Shown here in pieces: positions 45,501 through 53,150 of a DNA stretch of 64,000 nucleotides. Source of the stretch: Bacteroidia bacterium. Its GTDB lineage: Bacteria; Bacteroidota; Bacteroidia; Flavobacteriales; Flavobacteriaceae. The position numbers and the translations under genes were made by a program. The stretch lies in contig JAUIKY010000001.1 of assembly GCA_030430535.1 (NCBI GenBank), positions 124,001 to 188,000 on the forward strand, written 5' to 3'. Below the pieces are notes generated by a model. It saw only the letters and a list, made by a program, of their open reading frames with translations, was not told the origin of the DNA and ran no database searches. How positions within the stretch are numbered: the first letter of the stretch is position 1; each line of letters opens with the position of its first letter.

Positions 45501-46035
45501 TCGCACTTATCTTGGAAATAATCAGGCTGATTTTCAATGGGGCTTGACCAATAATTTTTCTTACTCTGGATTTGAGCTTTCAGTGTTATTGCGCGGTTCT
45601 CAAGGGGGAGAAATACTAAACCATAATGCCCGTTACCTTAAATCGGGTGTTGGTGGAGGTAACCGAAATATGTATTCGGTTGTAAATAACTATTGGAAAT
45701 CTGAAGCAGAGCCAGGAAACGGAATGATTCCTAAACCCAGAATGTTGCCTACAACAGTTCGCGATTTTGGTTCAAGTTATTGGGTTGAAGATGGCTCGTT
45801 TGTTCGTATCCAGAATATTCGATTAGGGTATAATTTATCTGAAAAAATAGTGGAGAAAATGAAGCTGAGCAATGTAAAGCTGTATCTAAACATGGAAAAC
45901 GTGCATGTGTTCTCTGATTATTTAGGGTTTGACCCTGAGGGCAGTACATATCAATCCGGTTTAATGGTTGGGTTCGACTATGGTGCGTATCCAAATCCGT
46001 TTACAGCCACTGCTGGAATAAATATTAGTTTCTAG
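42535..46035 (+). CDS. SusC-like TonB-dependent glycan transporter with STN signalling domain
   Basis: 1166 residues. A basic leader precedes the signal peptide (MKLTTLFLFASIFSMLANTGYTQ), as in other FecR-coupled SusC proteins. Next are an STN domain (about 50-105, SLNIENETVSKVIDNIEATT), a carboxypeptidase-like regulatory domain (about 140-220, FGVSGKVTDANGQPLMGANI), the TonB box DEVVVVGYG, the plug (ATGVQITQSQGAPG, DGIPLEDN, NDIESIDILKDASSAAIYGSRGANG) and the 22-strand barrel ending in GINISF. It imports oligosaccharides cut at the surface and, through STN, signals to FecR. SusD is 30 bases downstream. A single SusC/SusD pair for so many enzymes suggests that further pairs may lie upstream of the window. 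Confidence 0.97.
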   Translation: MKKLHVEGGMSCPFLKFDLKMKLTTLFLFASIFSMLANTGYTQSVSLNIENETVSKVIDNIEATTEYRFVYNTKFVDLKRKVSIKVKDEKIENVLTNLFYNTNTSFKIRNTQIILKEKSIAETVEPLSTTETLEINQGFGVSGKVTDANGQPLMGANILEKGTSNGTQSDFDGNFSLTVKNPNAVLVISYVGFVTNEVNVSNQQNLTIILKEDAAALDEVVVVGYGSVKKRDLTGSVISVNAEKIEGRSNSNALQSLAGQATGVQITQSQGAPGLAPTIKVRGASSINAGTTPLYVIDGIPLEDNTTNSTDTGISSGGNLGFNRNPLNNINPNDIESIDILKDASSAAIYGSRGANGVVIITTKQGKAGKTKINATLESSISHVNRKTDMMNASEFIAFNSAARNNSWATIVAENPSATRGLNITVPSEFSDPEWIERIGNGTDWQDVVFRTARSNNFQLSASGGSENTQFMASIGYLDSEGVVDRNTYDRINLRSNLKHQFNDHVRMGINIGLSRIKEAPYGTGGKSDVVSLALQSNPFFPLYVETGSLGFKDPNSIWNTFTKYGFQLWHPYSLTREATTEKIMNVSTITSFVEWDILDGLTLKTSASSNIENTEHNFYWNEGQNWGYSGWVPAQATFKTLQSNNWISETTLTYNKTFNENHNLNVLAGYSAQEQRLDTSSMTATNFPNDLVQTLNAGVVNSGETFSEEWSLVSYLARANYSYKGKYLASAAIRADGSSRFGANSRWGYFPSGSLAWRISEEPFLQDVSWVNSLKARLSYGVTGNNQIPNYGSIGILGYNSYVSSGTVNQGIYTTNFADKNLKWEKTGQTNFGVDFTTLNGRIRFSGDVYYSKTKDLLLNVPIPILSGFSSTLTNIGELENRGFEINLSSINIDSDFKWSTDFNIFANRNKVLKLGVNDAPIDINVSSMTSRTAVGKPIGMYYGYVIDGVIMSQAELDSNAYPVWPGSEPGDPRVRDVNNDGQIDSDDRTYLGNNQADFQWGLTNNFSYSGFELSVLLRGSQGGEILNHNARYLKSGVGGGNRNMYSVVNNYWKSEAEPGNGMIPKPRMLPTTVRDFGSSYWVEDGSFVRIQNIRLGYNLSEKIVEKMKLSNVKLYLNMENVHVFSDYLGFDPEGSTYQSGLMVGFDYGAYPNPFTATAGINISF

Positions 46036-46065
46036 AAACTTATAATCACTTAAAAATTAAAGAAA

Positions 46066-47472
46066 ATGAAAAAAATATATATCATACTATTTTGTCATGT
46101 ATTCCTGTTGGGGTGCAGTGCCGATTTTTTAGATAAAGCACCGCTATCTAATGCGAACGAGGAGAATTTCTATAAATCACAAGAAGATATTGAAGTTGCA
46201 CTTTGGTCTGCCTACAACACGCTTTATACTCTGTATGGCCCAGAAAGTTTGCCTTCTTTTTTTGGTGAATTGATGTCTGACAACGCTTATAGTGATAATG
46301 CGGCTGGAAGGATTCAGGACTACGAAAGTTTTGAACTACATACCATGTCTGTCGATAATGAATTGGTACTGAATTTTTGGAACAATTACTATGAGGCCAT
46401 TTATATTATAAACAATATTATTGCCAATGCCGAAAAGCTTGATTTTAGCGGTCGAGATGCATTGATAGGAGAGGCTAAATTTCTACGTGCTTTGTATTAT
46501 TTTGATATGGTTCGTGCTTGGGGTGATGTACCGTTGGTAACCTCCCCCATGAGTATTGACGAAGCTTATGCACAAGCACGTACGCCTAAAGATCAGGTTT
46601 ATGCCCAAATTATTGAGGATCTTGATTTTTCATCAGAAAAGCTTCCGGTAAAGACAAATCAACGTTTTGTAGGGGCCGCTAGCCAAGAAGCAGCAAATAC
46701 TTTACTAGGCAAAGTTTATTTAACCTTGGGAGACAAAGCCAAGGCTGCCGAAACATTATTGAAAGTTTATGGTAAATTTAATTTGGTACCTTATGCCGAT
46801 TTATGGGATTTAACGAAGAAAAATAATGCTTCTTCTATTTTTGAGATTCAATATAAAGGTGGCGTATCAAATCCTTACAGCCTCTATTGGGCTATGTTCT
46901 CACCAGTTGATAACCGCGTGGTTACAGCTTGGGGAGGAGGCTTCAATCAAATTACAGATGATTTATGGAATGCCTACGAAACGGGAGATCCAAGACGGGA
47001 TATCTCCATTCAAGATGGGTATCAAACCCCAGGTGGAGCAACGGTTGATGTAAAATTTCCGGTTAAATGGAAAGACGCAGATGCCCCTGTCGCTGGGTTA
47101 AGGGAAGCTTCCGATAATAACTTTATTGTTCTGCGTTATGCAGATGTGCTTCTGATGCTTACTGAAGCTACCTCAGACCCCAAATACCTTAACGAAGTCC
47201 GTGCCCGTGTTGGCTTGCCCGCCTACGGAGCGACAGGTTATCCATCCCAATACAATACTCTAGGTCTTGCTTTAGAGCACGAAAGGCAAGTAGAATTTGC
47301 TAGCGAGTTTCACCGTTGGTTTGATTTAATAAGAACCGGTAGAGCTATTTCCGTGATTAAAAACAGCGATAAGGATATTACGATAACTGAAGACGAATTA
47401 TTGTTGCCTATTCCGTTTTTGGTTATTAACCAAAACCCAAATGTGATCACTCAAAATGAAGCATACAAATAG
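46066..47472 (+). CDS. SusD/RagB-like surface glycan-binding lipoprotein
   Basis: 468 residues with a lipoprotein signal (FLLGCSADFLDKAPLS). The N-terminal SusD part has tetratricopeptide-type helices (ALWSAYNTLYTLYG, GEAKFLRALYYFDMVRAWGDVPLV, AANTLLGKVYLTLGDKAKAAETLL). The C-terminal RagB/SusD region has NNFIVLRYADVLLMLTEA, LALEHERQVEFASEFHRWFDLIRTG and ends in LLPIPFLVINQNPNVITQN. It is the surface lid of the SusC transporter and binds the oligosaccharide. A Rho-independent terminator follows at 47608. Confidence 0.97.
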   Translation: MKKIYIILFCHVFLLGCSADFLDKAPLSNANEENFYKSQEDIEVALWSAYNTLYTLYGPESLPSFFGELMSDNAYSDNAAGRIQDYESFELHTMSVDNELVLNFWNNYYEAIYIINNIIANAEKLDFSGRDALIGEAKFLRALYYFDMVRAWGDVPLVTSPMSIDEAYAQARTPKDQVYAQIIEDLDFSSEKLPVKTNQRFVGAASQEAANTLLGKVYLTLGDKAKAAETLLKVYGKFNLVPYADLWDLTKKNNASSIFEIQYKGGVSNPYSLYWAMFSPVDNRVVTAWGGGFNQITDDLWNAYETGDPRRDISIQDGYQTPGGATVDVKFPVKWKDADAPVAGLREASDNNFIVLRYADVLLMLTEATSDPKYLNEVRARVGLPAYGATGYPSQYNTLGLALEHERQVEFASEFHRWFDLIRTGRAISVIKNSDKDITITEDELLLPIPFLVINQNPNVITQNEAYK

Positions 47473-47945
47473 TTTATATAGTGAATAGAAGTCCTTATTC
47501 TTAAATTTTAGTACAAAAAGAATACTGGATACAAAAAACTTTAGTAGTTAGTTAATTAGTTTTAGTTTTTTGAATAGGTTGTCTGCTAACCTGTTCAACA
47601 TGAAATTGGGAGTGCTTTTTTTAATTAAAAAGTGTTCCCTTTTCGTGTTTTAATGGATAGCCTTTTCTACTGAGTTTGAAAATGTTTTAAAAAGAAAACC
47701 GTTGTAAATGTTCTCGATGTCGTCAAAAAGCGATGTTCAGCGAGTTGTTTGGAAACTGTTTTCTCAGACAAAAAAAAATCACTAAATTAATTGGTCAAAA
47801 TATTGATTTCTAAATAATAGAGGTTAATGTGATTATAAAATTGACCATCGTTCAAAAATAATCATGAAATAAAACTAAAACCTCTAATTTTAAATATTAT
47901 TTAGTAATCGATTGCCGATTATTTAACAACTAAAAACTATTTAAA
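47473..47945. other. 473-base intergenic region with the susCD terminator
   Basis: It holds the terminator at 47608-47643 and otherwise AT-rich sequence with no ORF of note. I do not see a TAnnTTTG promoter of good quality, although the T9SS gene at 47946 must be transcribed either by read-through or from a promoter here. The last 75 bases are an A/T-rich unstructured leader. Confidence 0.6.
47608..47643 (+). terminator. Rho-independent terminator after susD
   Basis: GGGAGTGCTTTTT at 47608-47620 pairs with AAAAAGTGTTCCC at 47627-47639, allowing G-U pairs, and is followed by TTTT. The stem is about 13 pairs. It is the likely 3' end of the sigma/anti-sigma/susCD transcript. Confidence 0.65.
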
Positions 47946-49115
47946 ATGAAAAAAAAATTACTATTTATTGTCCCAATTTTTCTTTTTGCGGTTACTCTTA
48001 GTGCCCAGATAAAGTATTGGGATTTTGGTGCTAAAGAATTAGGAGCAGGTTATGATAATATGATGCCCTTAGAGTATTTAAATGCTTTTGCAAATTATAA
48101 TCGCCAGATTGAATTGACTTATGAAGATCAGGTGTATACACCTAATGAAGGGCACGCTAATGAAAGTGGACAAAGTACTGAGTCAATCCTTAATCATTAT
48201 TACACGTTTTTTGAACCAGCTGATTTAAATACGTCTAACTATGAAGGTGTAAATTTTCAAGTAACATCAAAAGGTTCGGCTTCAGATCCAGGGGGTACAT
48301 TGTTAAGTGGAGGTAGTGAATTTACGAAGCCAAAAAACTTACCAGACTTAGATGGAACTACTAATTTTATTTTTAAAAGAGACAGTAATAGTGACCGAAT
48401 TTATACAGTGCGAAATGATATTACACGTTATGACGATCGTACAGAAATGTTAGACGATGTTAATCTTGATGAATTTCAAGGATGCTTACAATACACAACT
48501 CCCGGAGAAAAAAGATATAACAGGCAAGGAGGAAGAGGTTTTCAAATGCAGTTAGAGGCTGGTCAGTATGTTACCGTGGTGGGAGCTGGGCAATATACCG
48601 ATATAGAAGGTGATGGATCGTTAGGGTTCAGTACTGGTTATTTTCAATTCATCTACCAAGGATCAGGAAGACCTGTTGATGAAATTGATGTAGGTGGGGG
48701 TACGGGTAGCCCTACAGGTCCAATAGATGGTCCAGACACAGGTGACGAGTCTGTTAGAGTTATGGAGTTTCAAGCTTTAGATGCAGGGCAATACAGCCTT
48801 ATAAATAGAGGTGGGAAAATTCGAGTATATAGAGTTTATATAAGCAATACTCAAATAAGTACAGAAGTAGAAGCACTTTTGGGTGTTTATGATGTTGCTA
48901 AAACAGTATCAACCGATATTAAGGCTGTTGGAAACCAAGTGTACGTTTCTAACGTTAAGTCTAACACAGAAATCAACATTTACAGCATTACTGGTGCTTT
49001 GGTTAAGTCTTTAAAAACTGATGTTGATACAAACTTCGAGTTCAACTCTGGTTTATTTATTGCTACGATCAAAACAGCTGAAGGTCAAAAATCAGTTAAG
49101 TTTGTAACCAAATAA
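47946..49115 (+). CDS. T9SS-secreted PUL-associated protein of unknown function
   Basis: 389 residues with a signal peptide (MKKKLLFIVPIFLFAVTLSAQ). The N-terminal part (WDFGAKELGAGYDNMMPLEYL) and middle (GGRGFQMQLEAGQYVTVVGAGQY) have no family I recognise; a middle beta-rich region could bind a ligand. A short acidic Gly/Pro-rich linker (about 248-266) precedes a later beta part. The last about 75 residues are a type A T9SS sorting domain (NQVYVSNVKSNTEINIYSI, GALVKSLK, FIATIKTAEGQKSVKFVTK), so the protein is placed on or released from the cell surface. It sits where SusE/SusF-like surface glycan-binding proteins occur, and a glycan-binding or lyase-like role is possible. A perfect hairpin terminator follows. 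Confidence 0.85.
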   Translation: MKKKLLFIVPIFLFAVTLSAQIKYWDFGAKELGAGYDNMMPLEYLNAFANYNRQIELTYEDQVYTPNEGHANESGQSTESILNHYYTFFEPADLNTSNYEGVNFQVTSKGSASDPGGTLLSGGSEFTKPKNLPDLDGTTNFIFKRDSNSDRIYTVRNDITRYDDRTEMLDDVNLDEFQGCLQYTTPGEKRYNRQGGRGFQMQLEAGQYVTVVGAGQYTDIEGDGSLGFSTGYFQFIYQGSGRPVDEIDVGGGTGSPTGPIDGPDTGDESVRVMEFQALDAGQYSLINRGGKIRVYRVYISNTQISTEVEALLGVYDVAKTVSTDIKAVGNQVYVSNVKSNTEINIYSITGALVKSLKTDVDTNFEFNSGLFIATIKTAEGQKSVKFVTK

Positions 49116-49170
49116 TCTTATTCTAAATGAAGCAGCAGTCTTAAGATTGTGCTAATTTAGAACATGTAAA

Positions 49171-49208
49171 AACTCCCGAAGCATTTTAAAATGCTTCGGG
49201 AGTTTTTT
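49171..49208 (+). terminator. Rho-independent terminator, end of the PUL
   Basis: AACTCCCGAAGCATTTT at 49171-49187 pairs perfectly with AAAATGCTTCGGGAGTT at 49188-49204, a 17-base inverted repeat, and TTTTTT runs at 49203-49208. It ends the T9SS-protein transcript and the PUL. Confidence 0.9.
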
Positions 49209-49245
49209 CTTTATAACGTGAGTTCGATATAAGTTTTGTTTTACA

Positions 49246-49376
49246 TTTCGTCACTTCGAGTGATTTTCCGTAGTAAAACGGAGGAAAATTGTATCGAGAA
49301 GTCTTTTATTTGGTTCTCGATACATTTTTTGTTCCATTGCATTCCACACAAAACACTCGAACTGACGTAGATTGAT
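49246..49376. repeat. REP-like element (GTCACTTCGAGTG/TCTCGATACA type)
   Basis: The motifs CGTCACTTCGAGTGATTTTC, TTTTACTACGGA-type inverted sequence (CCGTAGTAAAACGGAGG), TTGTATCGAGAAGTC and TTCTCGATACA, and then CACTCGAACTGACG form an imperfect inverted arrangement. These motifs are a recurrent non-coding family in Flavobacteriia intergenic DNA. Confidence 0.65.
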
Positions 49377-49626
49377 GATTTTTAGTTGTTTATAAACCGA
49401 ACTCACGTTTATAGAAAGTTTCGTTTTTAAAGCGGGTTTGATATAGCCATATGGCCATTTTCCAAAGTTATTTTGCCCGTGAAATGAGAGCTGTTGCTTA
49501 ATACTCAATTGTAGTTCTCATGCAGCTAAGCTTGTTGTTTTGCTTCGCAAGTTGTTTTCAAAGAAAATATTTTTTAGTCAGCAAAGTTCAGTATTACAAA
49601 AGTTCTTTTTTATAGAATTCATGGAT

Positions 49627-49655
49627 AAAAAAAAAGCAGCCATTCGGCTGCCTTT
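49627..49655 (-). terminator. Terminator of the CCC-motif/DUF2752 genes
   Basis: GCAGCC at 49636-49641 pairs with GGCTGC at 49646-49651 around ATTC. On the minus strand the stem is followed by a run of nine T residues (plus-strand A at 49627-49635). It lies 20 bases after the stop of the CCC-motif gene. Confidence 0.8.
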
Positions 49656-49675
49656 AATATATTCAAAATGAATTT

Positions 49676-50002
49676 TTATTGATTTTGAATCTGTTCCATC
49701 ATTTCTTGCGATTGCTGCATTAATTCGTCCCAACCTATGGTTGAAACCTGGTAAATGGTATAGACAAGGTAAAGAATATTTATGATGAGGATGATTAAAG
49801 CTACGGTTTTTGCAGTGCCCATAGCTTTTATGCTGTTTGCTTCGTAATTCTCAGGATTTAATTTTACAGCGTTTAATTTGCTGTTCGCAATAAAAAAGGC
49901 CACAGCAGCAAGAATAGCTCCGGCACCGCCAAAGCAACAGCATAAAAGGCCTGCAATTGCTAAAACATAGACTAAGGTTGGGTTGAGTTTTTGTTGTTCC
50001 AT
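49676..50002 (-). CDS. CCC-motif membrane protein
   Basis: 108 residues with two membrane helices (about 10-40 and 65-90). The first contains LLCCCFGGAGAILAAVAFFIA, the CCC motif that names this flavobacterial family; the helices are joined by a charged loop (SKLNAVKLNPENYEANSIKAM). Function is unknown. It is nine bases downstream of a DUF2752 gene in the same direction; this pairing is common in the class, so they likely work together in the membrane. Confidence 0.85.
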   Translation of the reverse strand: MEQQKLNPTLVYVLAIAGLLCCCFGGAGAILAAVAFFIANSKLNAVKLNPENYEANSIKAMGTAKTVALIILIINILYLVYTIYQVSTIGWDELMQQSQEMMEQIQNQ

Positions 50003-50011
50003 ATTTAATTA

Positions 50012-50287
50012 TTAATTGATTAATTTAACAATATAGCTCACCACAATAGTCGTTACTGTTATTATGGCTAATATTCCAATAATTTTATTGGAATGTCTAA
50101 ATTTAAAGAAAATATTTACACCGATAATGGTAAATAATATTAATAAACTATAAACGGCTGGATACATTTTGAAAGCTGCCATAAACTCCCCTTGAAAAAC
50201 AAGGGCGATAGCCCGTTGCAAACCACAGCCTAAGCATTCAATGCCAAACAATTTTTTGTTCAGACAAGGCAGCATATATTTTTCCAT
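50012..50287 (-). CDS. DUF2752 family small membrane protein
   Basis: 91 residues, two or three membrane helices. The N-terminal LPCLNKKLFGIECLGCGLQRAI carries the paired-cysteine CxGCGxxRA pattern of DUF2752. Function unknown. It is the first gene of a two-gene unit with the CCC-motif protein; the ATG sits 62 bases from the start of the neighbouring T9SS protein's 3' end. Confidence 0.85.
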   Translation of the reverse strand: MEKYMLPCLNKKLFGIECLGCGLQRAIALVFQGEFMAAFKMYPAVYSLLILFTIIGVNIFFKFRHSNKIIGILAIITVTTIVVSYIVKLIN

Positions 50288-50349
50288 AGTTATAGTTTGA
50301 AGTGAAATACCTAAGCCAATTTAATAAAAAGAAAATATTTCAAGAAAGT

Positions 50350-52221
50350 TTATTTTGGAATATCATGAACAATCACCTTTTTGATAATCTTGTGATCATC
50401 CGAAGTTTCAATGTTTACCAAATAAGTGCCAGCGTTTAAAAATTTAGTTGATATGGAATACCTTTTTTCTGATGCCAGAGGCTTGCTGTTTGCAACCTCT
50501 TTGCCAGAAATATCAAAAAGCTTTACGGCTTTAAGTTCAACCTGTTCGGGGTTTAAAATGGTGATTTCAGAAGTAGATTTATTAAAGAAAATCTTAAAGT
50601 TGTTTTCAACACTATTAGGAACATTTAAGGTCTTTTTAGAAAAAGTAATTTCAAATCGGTCGTTATAAGTTCCTTGGTTAAGGGTGATTTCAAAAGTGCC
50701 GTTTTTTACGTTGGTATAGCTGTTGTTTTCACGATCATAAACATATATATTTATATGTTCGGGCACACTATTTAGTTTATGGATTTTTACGTTAAACAGA
50801 CTGTTGTCCTTTCCTGCTTTTAAGCCAAGGGGGATTGTCACCGATTCGTCATATTTTATGGATTTTATAACTAGTTTTTCGTTTCCTGAAATCAAATAGG
50901 TATCAGAAGCTAAATCATTTATATTTCTGCCATCAAAAAACTTATTATAAGTGTTGTTGTTTGGGGTGCTTTCTCTGAACGCAATAACGTTTTCTTTGTA
51001 ATAGGTATTGTTGATATGTGTGTGCAATCTAATCTCAGGAACAATGGTTGGATTTTCAAAAATGGTTTTGTAATCCACACCATTGTGTGAAATTGGATAT
51101 TTTTTCTCTTCAGATTCAGTCTTTTTCTTTTTGCCTTTTGCAAATATCGACCCACTACCACTAGGGTCGGAATCTTCAGCAAAACCAACACGCATGTCGT
51201 TGTTAAAAGTGGCAAAACCTCCATTTACGTTACTAGCAACAACAAAACCTTGTCCAACTGCGGCAAAACGTCTTTGGTGGTTTCCACTATAATCGGTTCC
51301 ATTTTCACCAGTTGTAGTATCTGTACTGCCGTCACCATTATAGTTTTCAAAGGCAGCGATAGTATAGGTGCCGTTGTCGTTTAAATCACCTGGAGGGCCT
51401 GGAGTGTAAACGCCATACCCGCCCTCGTAATCGGCTAAATGGTGCGAGTTTTTTTGTTTTTGTTCCCAAAAATAAATTTCACCGTTTAAATAAGTATCAT
51501 TATCTGGGTGTATTAAAAACAGTTTTAAATCTAAAGCAGAGGGATATGGGTTTCCTGTTAAAGTCTCGGCATGATTACCTAAACCTGAAGGTTGGTTATC
51601 ATCACCATCAAATGAACAGCTCACAAAAATAGTACCGTTGTTCGGACGACCTCTAAAATCTAAGACATTATTAAGAGTTGAGCTTCCTTTTAGAGTAAAA
51701 CCGTAGCCTGTTTCAATAGTGCCCGTATCGAAAACTTGGCTCCAATCCCAATAGCCTTCAGCATCTTTCAGAGTGTAAATCCAATAGTTGGAAAGTTGGG
51801 TGGCTGTTCCATTATAGTCTGAAGTAAAACCATATAAAGTTGAATTAACATTTGTAACATCGGCGTCATCATCAGGGTCATAAATATTATTGCCCCCCAA
51901 AAAATCAGTATTGCCTTGAGTAGTACCATCTGCGCCAAGGCCCACAGGAGAACACCAGTAATTGTATTCGTAAACACCAGTAGTTTGGTTTTGGTAAATG
52001 GAAAGGCTACCGGCATCTGAGTTTTTCGTATCGGTATTTTGAATTAATTGGGCATCGCCTCTAAAATATAGATTTGATGTAGATGTTTCTAACCGAATAT
52101 CATCATTTACAAATACAACGACATTATTAGCAAACAGATAGCTATTGTCGGCCACGTAAAGGTCTTGGCTAAAAGCGAGATTTAAGGGAAATAGGAAAAA
52201 AAACAAGAATTTGGAGTTCAT
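50350..52221 (-). CDS. Secreted protein with C-terminal T9SS sorting domain
   Basis: 623 residues. The signal peptide ends LAFSQ. A long beta-rich body follows (VADNSYLFANNVVVFVNDDI, YNYWCSPVGL, LTGNPYPSALDL, RFAAVGQGFVVASN) with Asn/Gly/Asp-rich loops, as in many large flavobacterial surface proteins. The C-terminus (about 545-623: LKAVKLFDISGKEVANSK, YSISTKFLNAGTYLVNIETSD) is a T9SS sorting domain. No catalytic motif is recognised, so a surface or structural role is likelier than an enzyme. It has its own candidate promoter at 52244-52274. Confidence 0.88.
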   Translation of the reverse strand: MNSKFLFFFLFPLNLAFSQDLYVADNSYLFANNVVVFVNDDIRLETSTSNLYFRGDAQLIQNTDTKNSDAGSLSIYQNQTTGVYEYNYWCSPVGLGADGTTQGNTDFLGGNNIYDPDDDADVTNVNSTLYGFTSDYNGTATQLSNYWIYTLKDAEGYWDWSQVFDTGTIETGYGFTLKGSSTLNNVLDFRGRPNNGTIFVSCSFDGDDNQPSGLGNHAETLTGNPYPSALDLKLFLIHPDNDTYLNGEIYFWEQKQKNSHHLADYEGGYGVYTPGPPGDLNDNGTYTIAAFENYNGDGSTDTTTGENGTDYSGNHQRRFAAVGQGFVVASNVNGGFATFNNDMRVGFAEDSDPSGSGSIFAKGKKKKTESEEKKYPISHNGVDYKTIFENPTIVPEIRLHTHINNTYYKENVIAFRESTPNNNTYNKFFDGRNINDLASDTYLISGNEKLVIKSIKYDESVTIPLGLKAGKDNSLFNVKIHKLNSVPEHINIYVYDRENNSYTNVKNGTFEITLNQGTYNDRFEITFSKKTLNVPNSVENNFKIFFNKSTSEITILNPEQVELKAVKLFDISGKEVANSKPLASEKRYSISTKFLNAGTYLVNIETSDDHKIIKKVIVHDIPK

Positions 52222-52243
52222 AGCAAACGATTGTAGGTGTAAC

Positions 52244-52274
52244 CAAATATACGAAATTTAGATTTTCTTACATA
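52244..52274 (-). promoter_or_regulatory. Promoter of the T9SS-sorted protein
   Basis: On the minus strand TATATTTG (plus-strand CAAATATA at 52244-52251) fits TAnnTTTG, and TATG lies 19 bases upstream (52271-52274), close to the TTTG -33 element. The start codon is about 23 bases downstream. Confidence 0.55.
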
Positions 52275-52392
52275 GAAGAAGAGATTGAAAAGGCTTCGGC
52301 AGAAGATCATAATCTTGAATATTGTTTTACACATAACCATTAAAAATGCTAAAATTAGTGTAATTTCGCTATAAAGATTTTACTGGTAAATA

Positions 52393-52587
52393 ATGAAATA
52401 TTTAAATTATATATTGATTATTGTTGGTGCCTTTGTGGCTATTTATGCCAAGGCAGGGGCAGATCAAAACCAACTTGTTTTGATATTGGGAATTGTGTTG
52501 CTCATGATTGGCGTTTACCGTATTTCAAAGACCATTCCCAGTAGAAAAAAGGAAGAGTACTCTGAAAATTCAGAAAAGGAAGACTGA
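52393..52587 (+). CDS. Small two-helix membrane protein
   Basis: 64 residues. Two hydrophobic segments (YILIIVGAFVAIYA and LVLILGIVLLMIGVYRI) are joined by a short Gly/Gln loop, and a basic then acidic tail (SRKKEEYSENSEKED) lies in the cytoplasm. No family is recognised. The stop overlaps the start of the Smr gene (TGATG), so the two are translationally coupled. Confidence 0.75.
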   Translation: MKYLNYILIIVGAFVAIYAKAGADQNQLVLILGIVLLMIGVYRISKTIPSRKKEEYSENSEKED

Positions 52588-53150
52588 TGTTATTTGCACC
52601 TGGCGATTATGTTTTTGTGTTGGATGAAGAACTTTCCGGAACGGTAAAATCCGTAAAGGGAACAACGGTTTCCATTGAAACCGATGAAGGATTTATGTTG
52701 GAATTTGAAACACATGAATTGGTGAAAAAGCAAGCCAAGGAAACCATGAAGTCGCAGTGGTTGGCACATTCAGAGTTAGATTCTATAATTTCAGAAAAAG
52801 AACAACCCAAAAGAAAGCAGCAGCCCAAAAAGAAAGCGAAGGAACGTTTTGCTCCAGCAATGGAAGTCGATTTGCACATCCATCAATTAGTCAAGTCTAC
52901 TCGGGGTATGAGCAACCACGATATGTTAACGCTTCAGTTGGATTCGGCGCGTCGAAAATTAGAATTTGCCATAGCCAACCGCATACAAAAAATAGTGTTC
53001 ATCCACGGGGTAGGCGAGGGCGTTTTAAAGCTGGAACTGGAATATTTATTTGGTCGGTATAACAACGTAAAGTTTTACGATGCCAATTACCAAAAATATG
53101 GTTTGGGCGCTACCGAGGTATATATTTATCAAAATTTCTCCAGAAACTAA
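52587..53150 (+). CDS. Smr (MutS2-like) domain protein
   Basis: 187 residues. The N-terminal part (about 1-50, FAPGDYVFVLDEELSGTVKS) resembles a small SH3/KOW-like barrel. A Lys-rich linker (about 72-88) follows, then a C-terminal Smr domain (about 90-187) with EVDLHIHQLV and the HGVGEGVLK motif, which are the conserved DLH and HGxGxG blocks. Smr domains are nucleic-acid nucleases or binding domains, here without MutS. The exact role is unknown. The stop codon overlaps the stop of the convergent lipoprotein gene by three bases. Confidence 0.9.
   Translation: MLFAPGDYVFVLDEELSGTVKSVKGTTVSIETDEGFMLEFETHELVKKQAKETMKSQWLAHSELDSIISEKEQPKRKQQPKKKAKERFAPAMEVDLHIHQLVKSTRGMSNHDMLTLQLDSARRKLEFAIANRIQKIVFIHGVGEGVLKLELEYLFGRYNNVKFYDANYQKYGLGATEVYIYQNFSRN

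Larger units (their letters stand above)
49116..49675. other. 560-base intergenic region with terminator and repeat-like sequence
   Basis: It holds the strong terminator at 49171-49208, repeat-like sequence at 49246-49376 and the terminator of the opposite gene at 49627-49655. Nothing else is seen; a short frame on the minus strand (49251-49508) overlaps the repeat and is not supported as a gene. Confidence 0.65.

Noticed and set aside
1-49205. Ulvan-degradation PUL
   Set aside because: GH78, GH105 and GH2 would fit, but no sulfatase or ulvan lyase is seen and two PL1 pectate lyases are present; this holds only for the part inside the window.
49251-49508. 85-codon minus-strand frame after the PUL terminator
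   Set aside because: It lies over REP-like repeats, has no recognisable domain or promoter, and its composition reflects the repeated motif.
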